From positions 2,418,001 to 2,482,000 of the forward strand of contig NZ_NRGW01000001.1 in NCBI RefSeq assembly GCF_002332255.1: DNA of 64,000 bases. Reading direction: 5' to 3'. Each line of letters begins with the position of its first letter. Position 1 is the stretch's first letter. A program made the translations under genes and the position numbers. Below, one piece after another: positions 57,571-64,000 of the stretch. The notes beneath the pieces were generated by a model. It ran no database searches. It was given only the letters and a program-made list of their open reading frames with translations, and was not told the DNA's origin. Source of the DNA: Halomonas sp. JB37 (lineage in GTDB: Bacteria; Pseudomonadota; Gammaproteobacteria; Pseudomonadales; Halomonadaceae).

Positions 57571-58683
57571 TTAACCGCGATAATAGCCCGCTTTTACAAA
57601 GGGCATGGGCGTCACCACCATCGGCAGCTGTTTACCGCGCACGACCGCATACACAACGCTTTGCGGGGCTTCCTGCTCGCGGTTCACATAGCCCATAGCA
57701 ACCGGCGTACCGATACTGGGACCAAAACCACCCGATGTAACTATTCCTACGTCATTGCCTGCCGCATCTACCAATGGGGCACCTTCGCGCACCGGCGCCC
57801 GGCCTTCAGCCAAAAGTCCTACACGCTTGCGGGTATGATCTTTGGTATCGACTTGATGCAAAATCACATCGGCACCTGGGAAGCCACCCGGACGCTCACC
57901 GCCATGACGACGCGGCTTGCCAATTGCCCAAATGAGCCCAGCCTCTATCGGCGTGGTTTGCATATCCATATCATGGCCATAGAGGCACAGCCCCGCCTCT
58001 AACCGCAGCGAGTCACGCGCGCCCAGCCCAATCGCCTCGACCTCGGGCTCGGCAAGCAGTCGTTCAGCAAACTCTTCGCAGAAATCGGCGGCGACGGATA
58101 TTTCAAAGCCATCCTCGCCGGTGTAGCCGCTACGGCTAACCCACACTTCCTGGCCTGCAATGATAAAGCGGCCGTGCTGCATAAACACCAGCTCGCAAGC
58201 TTCGGGGCAAAGCCGCTGCATCACATCACGTGCCAGCGGGCCCTGCAGCGCCAGTAATCCGCGCTCTAAGGGCTCGATAGTATGGGTCGCTGACAAACTC
58301 AACCGCAAATGCGCCAAATCTTGATCTTTGCAGGCGGCGTTAACGACAAGATAAAAATGATCACCGGCATTCACCAGCATCAAATCATCAATGATTCCGC
58401 CTTCAGCGCTGGTGAAAATCCCATAGCGCTGAGCGCCCTTTTCCAGTCCGACGAGATCAGCGGGTATCAGCGTTTCAAGAGCCTGCGCTACGTTGTCGCC
58501 TGAGACCAGAATTTGCCCCATGTGCGAAACATCAAACAGACCGCACTGATGGCGCGTATGTTCATGCTCTTTTTTAACACCCAGCGGATATTGCACCGGC
58601 ATATCGTAACCAGCAAAAGGCACCATTTTTGCACCTAGCCGACAATGTAATGCGTGAAGCGGCGTTTGCTTTAACGTTGTCAT
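57571..58683 (-). CDS. gcvT: Aminomethyltransferase, glycine cleavage T protein
   Basis: Transfers the aminomethyl carbon from GcvH to tetrahydrofolate, releasing ammonia. The 370-residue protein has MVPFAGYDMPVQYPLGVKKEH, the catalytic D-V-S-H-M-G-Q near residue 65, and GEDGFEISV. ATG 58683 (GAGGAA upstream) is preferred over 58710. It lies downstream of the symporter gene on the same strand, with a terminator hairpin between them. Confidence 0.96.
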   Translation of the reverse strand: MTTLKQTPLHALHCRLGAKMVPFAGYDMPVQYPLGVKKEHEHTRHQCGLFDVSHMGQILVSGDNVAQALETLIPADLVGLEKGAQRYGIFTSAEGGIIDDLMLVNAGDHFYLVVNAACKDQDLAHLRLSLSATHTIEPLERGLLALQGPLARDVMQRLCPEACELVFMQHGRFIIAGQEVWVSRSGYTGEDGFEISVAADFCEEFAERLLAEPEVEAIGLGARDSLRLEAGLCLYGHDMDMQTTPIEAGLIWAIGKPRRHGGERPGGFPGADVILHQVDTKDHTRKRVGLLAEGRAPVREGAPLVDAAGNDVGIVTSGGFGPSIGTPVAMGYVNREQEAPQSVVYAVVRGKQLPMVVTPMPFVKAGYYRG

Positions 58684-58711
58684 GAGACATTCCTCACTTA
58701 AATGGATCACT

Positions 58712-58750
58712 TAAAAGAGAACGGGAAGCCACCGACTAAGTGTCTTCCCG
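58712..58750 (-). terminator. Terminator between the AgcS-family symporter gene and gcvT
   Basis: On the minus strand a 7-bp stem (58744-58750 with 58722-58728) is followed by TTCTCTTTT (58713-58721). It ends 29 nt before the gcvT start, so gcvT needs readthrough or a promoter overlapping this hairpin. Confidence 0.7.
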
Positions 58751-58803
58751 CCTCTGTAATGACTGACACCATGCACTCAATAGCGCGTCAAGCGCTTAGC
58801 GCA

Positions 58804-60210
58804 TTATTGATCGTGGTCTAGCTCTTCACCCGGCAACACGTCTTTGCCGTCAAAATAGTCCTTGGTCAGTTTAAAGACTACGGGTGAAAGTAGTGCCAGA
58901 GCAATCAAGTTAGGGATCGCCATCATTGCATTAAAGGTATCAGCCATTAGCCAGATAAAGGTCAACTGCGCAATAGCCCCTAGCGGGATCGCCAATACAA
59001 ACAGCACCCGATAGATCATGATAGAGCCGGTTCCGAACAGGAATTGGCAACATTTCTCTCCGTAGAATGACCAGCCAAGAATGGTGGTGAAGGCAAAAAT
59101 AGCCAATGCCACCGCTACGATCTGGTTACCATACCCAGGTAACGCTGCATCAAATGAAAGTGCGGTCAGCGATGCGCCAGCCTCTCCCTCCATCCATACG
59201 GTAGAGGTCAAAATCACCAATGCGGTAATCGTGCACACGATAATCGTATCGATAAAGGTACCCAACATGGCAATCAATCCTTGGCGTACCGGGTTTTTAG
59301 TTTTTGCCGCTGCGTGTGCAATAGGTGCACTACCCAGGCCTGCTTCATTAGAGAAGATGCCTCGGGCGACACCAAAGCGAATGGCTGCCATGACAGCAGC
59401 ACCGGCAAAGCCACCGGCCGCCGCCATCGGATTAAAAGCGTAGTAAAAGATCAGGCCAAACGCTTCGCCAATCTGATCAGCGTTGATAATCAACACCAGC
59501 AGGCCAGCCACCACGTAGGCAATCCCCATAATCGGCACCAGCTTACCGGCGACTTTAGCAATACGTTTGATACCACCCAGAATCACTGCACCTGCCAATA
59601 CCATAATGACGATGCCCGTCAGCCAGTGAGGTACGCCGAAGGTGATGTCCATAGCATCCGCCACGGAGTTGGACTGGACAGTATTACCAATTCCAAACGC
59701 CGCCACAGCGCCAAAGAAAGCGAATACGCCACCTAACCACAGCCACTTTTTGCCTAGACCATTTTTGATATAAAACATCGGCCCGCCGACATGGAACCCC
59801 GTGCTATCGGTTTCACGGTAGCGAACGGCCAAGACTGCTTCAGCAAACTTGGTCGCCATACCCACTAATGCAGTAATCCACATCCAAAAAACCGCGCCGG
59901 GCCCACCTAGCGCAATGGCAGTAGCCACACCGGCAATATTACCGGTCCCGATCGTGGCAGAAAGCGCTGTCATCAAAGCATCAAAAGGCGATATTTCCCC
60001 CTCATCGCTGTCTTTCGACACGACGTTATCAGCGCTTGCCTTGGGCTCACGACCAGCCCACATTAGCTTGAAACCCATGCCGAGTTTTCTGATCGGCATC
60101 AGTTTCAAGCCAAGCTGTAGGTATATACCCACGCCCAGCAACAGAACCAGCATGAGTGGCCCCCAGACCACGCCATTAATGGCTCCTAATAGGTTAGTTA
60201 ACATTTCCAC
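58804..60210 (-). CDS. Alanine/glycine:cation symporter (AgcS family)
   Basis: A 468-residue sodium- or proton-coupled amino-acid carrier with about ten membrane helices and the family segments ALSATIGTGNIAGVATAIA, GGPGAVFWMWITALVGMATK and SNEAGLGSAPIAHAAAKT. It lies between gcvT and gcvH, which suggests glycine as substrate; that is inference from position. The C-terminus is acidic, as in many halophile proteins. Confidence 0.9.
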   Translation of the reverse strand: MEMLTNLLGAINGVVWGPLMLVLLLGVGIYLQLGLKLMPIRKLGMGFKLMWAGREPKASADNVVSKDSDEGEISPFDALMTALSATIGTGNIAGVATAIALGGPGAVFWMWITALVGMATKFAEAVLAVRYRETDSTGFHVGGPMFYIKNGLGKKWLWLGGVFAFFGAVAAFGIGNTVQSNSVADAMDITFGVPHWLTGIVIMVLAGAVILGGIKRIAKVAGKLVPIMGIAYVVAGLLVLIINADQIGEAFGLIFYYAFNPMAAAGGFAGAAVMAAIRFGVARGIFSNEAGLGSAPIAHAAAKTKNPVRQGLIAMLGTFIDTIIVCTITALVILTSTVWMEGEAGASLTALSFDAALPGYGNQIVAVALAIFAFTTILGWSFYGEKCCQFLFGTGSIMIYRVLFVLAIPLGAIAQLTFIWLMADTFNAMMAIPNLIALALLSPVVFKLTKDYFDGKDVLPGEELDHDQ

Positions 60211-60275
60211 GCGCTTCTCCTCACCCTTAGATTTGTTGCATTTATTGGCTATACATGACAGACGGAATGCCGATC

Positions 60276-60350
60276 CTAAGAACTGCTTCTAAGAACTGCT
60301 TCTAAGAACTGCTTCTAAGAACTATTCCTAAGCACTGTCTGTAAGAACAC
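60276..60350. repeat. Array of 13-bp tandem repeats upstream of the symporter gene
   Basis: The unit CTAAGAACTGCTT occurs three times exactly (60276-60314), followed by diverged copies at 60315-60327 (CTAAGAACTATTC) and 60328-60340 (CTAAGCACTGTCT) and a partial at 60341-60350. The array lies 66-140 nt before the symporter start, where it could affect promoter or leader spacing. Confidence 0.93.
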
Positions 60351-60535
60351 TTTGGCGATCAAACATGACGCTGTCACGGAGTTATCACGCATGTTTTACA
60401 CTATATACTTAGTCAGCTCATAGGGTGATGTCGCTTGCTCATAGCGTATGCTGCTTTTTTTATAACTGCGTGCAATGCTGGGCTCCTAACGAAACCATGT
60501 CCTGATCAAGCTCGCAAAGGAGTGATCAAGAAACT

Positions 60536-60553
60536 TGTTTCCGATTGGAAACA
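60536..60553. repeat. Inverted repeat upstream of gcvH
   Basis: TGTTTCC-GATT-GGAAACA forms a perfect 7-bp inverted repeat about 111-129 nt before gcvH. It could be an operator for a regulator of the glycine genes or a small hairpin; no protein can be named from it. Confidence 0.6.
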
Positions 60554-60664
60554 CGTTAACATGCAGCATTATTCGTTTGCCGGCTACCCACTGACAGTCG
60601 CCAAGGCGAGCCACAAGCGCTAGTATGCTTAGATACAGAAAACCGCTTCATATAGGAAATTATC

Positions 60665-61054
60665 ATGAGCAACCTTCCCGCAAATCTTCGTTATGCTGCA
60701 AGTCACGAGTGGGTGCTTGATCATCAAGACGGCACCCTCACAATAGGTATTACCGATCACGCTCAGCAAGCGTTAGGTGATGTGGTTTTTGTCGAATTAC
60801 CTGAAGTAGGTGCAGTGCTTACGAAAGGTCAGGAGTTCGGTGTTATTGAGTCTGTCAAAGCGGCATCTGATCTTTACTCACCCGTGAATGGTGAGGTCAT
60901 CGATGTCAATGAAGCGCTTGAAGACTCTCCAGAAACAGTCAATGACTCTCCTTATGACGGCGGCTGGATCATGAAAGTACGCATTGATGACGCGGCTCTC
61001 GAAGACCTGCTAGACGCAGATGCGTATCAAGCAACGCTTGGCGCTGACGACTAA
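60665..61054 (+). CDS. gcvH: Glycine cleavage system H protein
   Basis: Lipoyl carrier that moves the aminomethyl group between P, T and L proteins. The 129-residue protein has [33 protein letters not shown] and the lipoyl-lysine region E-S-V-K-A-A-S-D near residue 63. ATG 60665 has GGAAA just upstream. It precedes gcvP, with a terminator-like hairpin between. Confidence 0.97.
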   Translation: MSNLPANLRYAASHEWVLDHQDGTLTIGITDHAQQALGDVVFVELPEVGAVLTKGQEFGVIESVKAASDLYSPVNGEVIDVNEALEDSPETVNDSPYDGGWIMKVRIDDAALEDLLDADAYQATLGADD

Positions 61055-61064
61055 TACGATAGTA

Positions 61065-61097
61065 GAGCCTGCCGTTTCTGGCGGGCTCTTCGCTTTT
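61065..61097 (+). terminator. Intrinsic terminator between gcvH and gcvP
   Basis: A 9-bp GC-rich stem with one G-T pair (61065-61073 with 61080-61088) is followed by TTCGCTTTTT (61089-61097 and after). It begins 10 nt after the gcvH stop, so most transcripts would end here and gcvP expression would need partial readthrough or its own promoter. Confidence 0.8.
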
Positions 61098-61138
61098 TGC
61101 CGCTGCACGGTTCTCTTCTAACGTCCGGAATCTACCTC

Positions 61139-64000
61139 ATGTCTTTTGAAACACGCCGCCTGGCCGAGCTGGCCGATCACGATGCTTTTATTAAACGTCA
61201 TAACGGCCCCAATGCCGACGACGTATCTAGCATGCTAAACGCGCTCAACATGAAGGACATGGACGATTTAATTGAGCAAACGGTGCCAAGTGACATTCGC
61301 CTTGGGCGCGAGCTAGCGCTTGACGATCCGCGCAGCGAAGCAGAAGCACTCGATTACTTAGCGCAGCTTGCGCGGCAAAATCGCGTGGTTAAAAGCTATA
61401 TTGGCCAAGGCTATTACGGCACTCATATGCCCGCGGTTATCCAGCGCAACGTGCTAGAGAATCCCGGCTGGTATACGGCCTACACGCCCTATCAGCCAGA
61501 GATCTCCCAGGGCCGTCTTGAAGGCTTGCTAAATTTCCAGCAGGTCGTGATGGATTTAACCGGCATGGAGCTTGCCAATGCTTCACTACTTGATGAAGCA
61601 ACCGCCGCTGCCGAAGCCATGGCGCTTTGCAAACGTGGCAATAAGAAAAGCAAGTCCAACGCCTTTTTCGTGGCCGACGACGTTTTTCCGCAAACGCTGG
61701 ATGTCGTCAAAACACGCGCCGAGTTTTTTGGCTTTGAACTGATTGTTGGTGCCGCTGAAGATCTAGCCCAGCATGATGTGTTTGGCGCCTTGGTTCAGTC
61801 CCCCTCAGCAACTGGCCAGGTGCGTGATCTTGCGCCGCTCATAAGCCAAGCCGCTGAACGCAATATTATGACCTGCGTTGCCACCGATCTATTGAGTCTT
61901 GTGGTGCTGAAAGAGCCCGGCCAGCTGGGTGCCGACATCGTCGTTGGCAACTCACAGCGCTTTGGCGTACCGATGGGCTTTGGTGGCCCACATGCGGCGT
62001 TCTTCGCCACCTCCGATAAACTTAAACGCTCCATTCCTGGGCGCATTATCGGGGTGTCTAAAGATAGCCGTGGCAATACGGCGCTGCGCATGGCGATGCA
62101 AACGCGCGAGCAGCATATTCGTCGTGAAAAAGCGACGTCTAACATTTGTACTGCACAGGCGTTGCTGGCCAATATCGCCGGTTTCTACGCCACCTATCAC
62201 GGCGCTGAAGGCCTACGTAAGATTGCTGGTCGCGTTCACCGCCTGGCAACGTTACTTGCCGAAGGTCTCAAGCAAGCCGGCTTATCGCTCGCCCATGACA
62301 GCTGGTTTGATACGCTGTGCTTAACCGGTGTGGACGCAGGCAAGATTCATGGCCGCGCCATGACCCACGACATTAATCTACATTACTTTGCCAATGGCGA
62401 TGTGAGCATCAGCCTGGATGAAACCACCACAGCTCACGACATCGCGACGCTGTTTGACGTTTTACTTGGCGATGAACACGGCCTGTCTGTCGCGGTACTG
62501 GACGAGCAGGTCATCTCAAGCGGCACATCGGGCATTCCCTCTAGCTGCCAGCGTGAAAGCGATTTTTTGATCCACCCAACCTTTAGCCGCTACCGCAGTG
62601 AAACGGAAATGCTGCGCTACTTAAAGCGCCTTGAGAATAAGGATCTATCGTTAGCACACGCGATGATCCCGCTCGGCTCCTGCACCATGAAGCTTAACGC
62701 CACCAGCGAAATGATACCCGTCTCCTGGCCATCGTTTGCGCACCTGCATCCCTTTGCGCCTCGCGATCAAGTCGCCGGCTACCATCAGATGATCGACGAA
62801 CTCTCGGCTTTTCTGGTCGAAGTGACCGGTTACGATCATCTTTCGATGCAGCCAAACTCCGGTGCACAGGGCGAATATGCCGGATTAGTAGCCATTCGTC
62901 GTTATCAGGCCGCTCAGGGTGAAAGCCATCGCGATGTCTGCTTAATTCCTAGCTCTGCCCACGGCACCAACCCTGCCTCAGCGGCCATGGTGCAGATGAA
63001 GGTGGTGGTGGTTGAATGCGACCAAAACGGCAACATTGATATGGCGGACCTGCGCGCTAAAGCCGAGCAACACCGCGACCAGCTATCAGCCATTATGCTG
63101 ACCTACCCTTCTACGCACGGCGTGTTTGAAACGAGCGTGCGGGAAGCCTGCGACGTTGTTCATGACAATGGTGGCCAGGTGTATATCGATGGCGCCAACA
63201 TGAATGCCCAAGTAGGTTTAACGCGACCCGGTGATTTTGGTGGCGATGTTTCCCACCTCAACCTGCATAAAACCTTCTGTATTCCTCACGGTGGCGGCGG
63301 CCCGGGCATGGGGCCTATTGGCGTTAAAGCGCACCTTGCGCCCTATGTCTCTAACCACGTCGTAACGCCCATCAGCGGCGTCAATGCTGATAGCGGCGCC
63401 GTCTCCGCGGCAGCCTTCGGCAGCGCGTCCATTCTGCCTATTTCCTGGGCTTACATTAAGATGATGGGCGCTCGCGGGCTGCGGGAAGCAACCGAGCTTG
63501 CCATCCTCAACGCCAACTACATTGCCAAGCGCTTAGAAACATCCTTTCCTATTCTTTATCGCGGAAAGAATGGCACAGTGGCACACGAATGCATCATTGA
63601 TATTCGTCCGCTTAAAGGCGCCTCTGGGATTAGCGAAGAAGATATCGCTAAGCGCTTAATGGACTATGGCTTCCACGCGCCGACTATGTCCTTCCCGGTG
63701 CCTGGCACGCTGATGATTGAACCGACTGAGTCTGAGTCGCTGTATGAAATCGACCGTTTCTGCGATGCGATGATTGCTATTCGGGAAGAGATTGCGCGTG
63801 TCGAGCGTGGCGAGTGGCCGCTGGATAACAACCCGCTCGTGAATGCACCGCATACTCAGGCGGATCTTATGGATAACGACTGGCAGCGGCCCTATGACCG
63901 CCAGCTAGCGGCGTTCCCAACGCCAGCTGTCCAAGCGTCTAAATACTGGCCCGCCGTTAACCGCGTCGACAATGTCTTTGGCGATCGTCAGTTGATTTGC
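61139..64000 (+). CDS. gcvP: Glycine dehydrogenase (decarboxylating), glycine cleavage P protein, cut by window end
   Basis: PLP enzyme that decarboxylates glycine and loads the methylamine group onto GcvH. The frame runs open from ATG 61139 to the window edge, 954 codons, ending QLIC; P proteins have about 950-965 residues, so only a few residues are missing. It is the single-chain form, with the N-terminal part ([40 protein letters not shown]) and the C-terminal part containing the PLP lysine in [15 protein letters not shown] (about residue 711). There is no strong Shine-Dalgarno before ATG 61139. Confidence 0.97.
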   Translation, partial: MSFETRRLAELADHDAFIKRHNGPNADDVSSMLNALNMKDMDDLIEQTVPSDIRLGRELALDDPRSEAEALDYLAQLARQNRVVKSYIGQGYYGTHMPAVIQRNVLENPGWYTAYTPYQPEISQGRLEGLLNFQQVVMDLTGMELANASLLDEATAAAEAMALCKRGNKKSKSNAFFVADDVFPQTLDVVKTRAEFFGFELIVGAAEDLAQHDVFGALVQSPSATGQVRDLAPLISQAAERNIMTCVATDLLSLVVLKEPGQLGADIVVGNSQRFGVPMGFGGPHAAFFATSDKLKRSIPGRIIGVSKDSRGNTALRMAMQTREQHIRREKATSNICTAQALLANIAGFYATYHGAEGLRKIAGRVHRLATLLAEGLKQAGLSLAHDSWFDTLCLTGVDAGKIHGRAMTHDINLHYFANGDVSISLDETTTAHDIATLFDVLLGDEHGLSVAVLDEQVISSGTSGIPSSCQRESDFLIHPTFSRYRSETEMLRYLKRLENKDLSLAHAMIPLGSCTMKLNATSEMIPVSWPSFAHLHPFAPRDQVAGYHQMIDELSAFLVEVTGYDHLSMQPNSGAQGEYAGLVAIRRYQAAQGESHRDVCLIPSSAHGTNPASAAMVQMKVVVVECDQNGNIDMADLRAKAEQHRDQLSAIMLTYPSTHGVFETSVREACDVVHDNGGQVYIDGANMNAQVGLTRPGDFGGDVSHLNLHKTFCIPHGGGGPGMGPIGVKAHLAPYVSNHVVTPISGVNADSGAVSAAAFGSASILPISWAYIKMMGARGLREATELAILNANYIAKRLETSFPILYRGKNGTVAHECIIDIRPLKGASGISEEDIAKRLMDYGFHAPTMSFPVPGTLMIEPTESESLYEIDRFCDAMIAIREEIARVERGEWPLDNNPLVNAPHTQADLMDNDWQRPYDRQLAAFPTPAVQASKYWPAVNRVDNVFGDRQLIC

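Larger units (their letters stand above)
60211..60664. other. Divergent intergenic region between the symporter gene and gcvH
   Basis: 454 nt holding both promoters of the glycine cluster, a 13-bp tandem repeat array (60276-60350) and an inverted repeat (60536-60553). No tandem glycine riboswitch sequence was recognised. GGAAA precedes ATG 60665 of gcvH. The 62-codon frame at 60435-60623 is not a convincing gene. Confidence 0.6.

Noticed and set aside
60435..60623. 62-codon frame upstream of gcvH
   Set aside because: No family resemblance, no ribosome site at suitable distance, and it covers the probable control region.

Overview
The window looks like chromosome of a moderately halophilic gammaproteobacterium of the Halomonadaceae (Halomonas or a close relative). 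The main evidence is a complete ectoine operon (ectA-ectB-ectC on the minus strand, 1182-3628) whose EctA closely resembles the Halomonas elongata protein as I remember it. Conserved gammaproteobacterial neighbourhoods agree: tolQRAB-pal-cpoB behind ruvCAB and ybgC, ubiG-mupP-yciK, and tamA-tamB next to msrA. No phage, transposase, plasmid, integron or CRISPR signature was seen. It is mostly core genome, with a few decayed or divergent genes.

Layout. 1-6.7 kb: tail of a flavoprotein gene, a DUF3833 lipoprotein, ectABC with a strong sigma70-type promoter, glutathione reductase, beta-carbonic anhydrase and msrA. 6.7-12.6 kb: tamA/tamB. 12.7-15.1 kb: a membrane coiled-coil protein, a UDP-glucose-dehydrogenase-like protein that has Ser in place of the catalytic Cys, and a galU remnant with most of its middle deleted. 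15.2-17.4 kb: ubiG, mupP, yciK. 17.4-25.4 kb: the Tol-Pal envelope system, then ybgC and ruvABC. 25.5-33.9 kb: aspS, an FmdB-like protein, a D-2-hydroxyacid dehydrogenase, a YihY-type membrane protein, a HypT-like LysR regulator, cardiolipin synthase and class I fumarase. 34.2-42.7 kb: nei-uvrB, an OsmC protein with a small HMA-like partner, ygfZ, tatD, prfC and a DadA-like oxidase. 43.0-43.5 kb: a tRNA operon (Pro, Arg, His, His).

43.7-50.2 kb: folD, mtnN, pyrC, a small membrane protein with a RegB/RegA-type redox two-component system, 3-hydroxybutyrate dehydrogenase and glutaredoxin. 50.4-57.4 kb: a DUF1338 protein, scoAB CoA transferase beside a lysR pseudogene, an acyltransferase overlapping a degenerate LytM/LysM lipoprotein, and a three-gene phospholipid cluster (acyltransferase, CdsA, CDP-alcohol phosphatidyltransferase). 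57.5-64.0 kb: the glycine cleavage system, with gcvT and an alanine/glycine symporter on minus and gcvH and gcvP on plus; gcvP runs off the window a few codons before its expected end.

Themes. Osmoadaptation (ectABC), thiol and redox defence (gor, msrA, grxA, osmC, hypT-like, regBA), envelope building (tam, tol-pal, LytM factor, lipid genes), DNA repair (ruvABC, uvrB, nei) and one-carbon/glycine metabolism (gcv, folD, ygfZ). The least ordinary part is 12.7-15.1 kb, where a UDP-glucuronate module has lost galU and the signature catalytic residue of Ugd while an open, apparently translated ugd-like gene remains tightly linked to a membrane coiled-coil protein. That points to a repurposed or decaying function. 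I found no clearly new multi-gene system.
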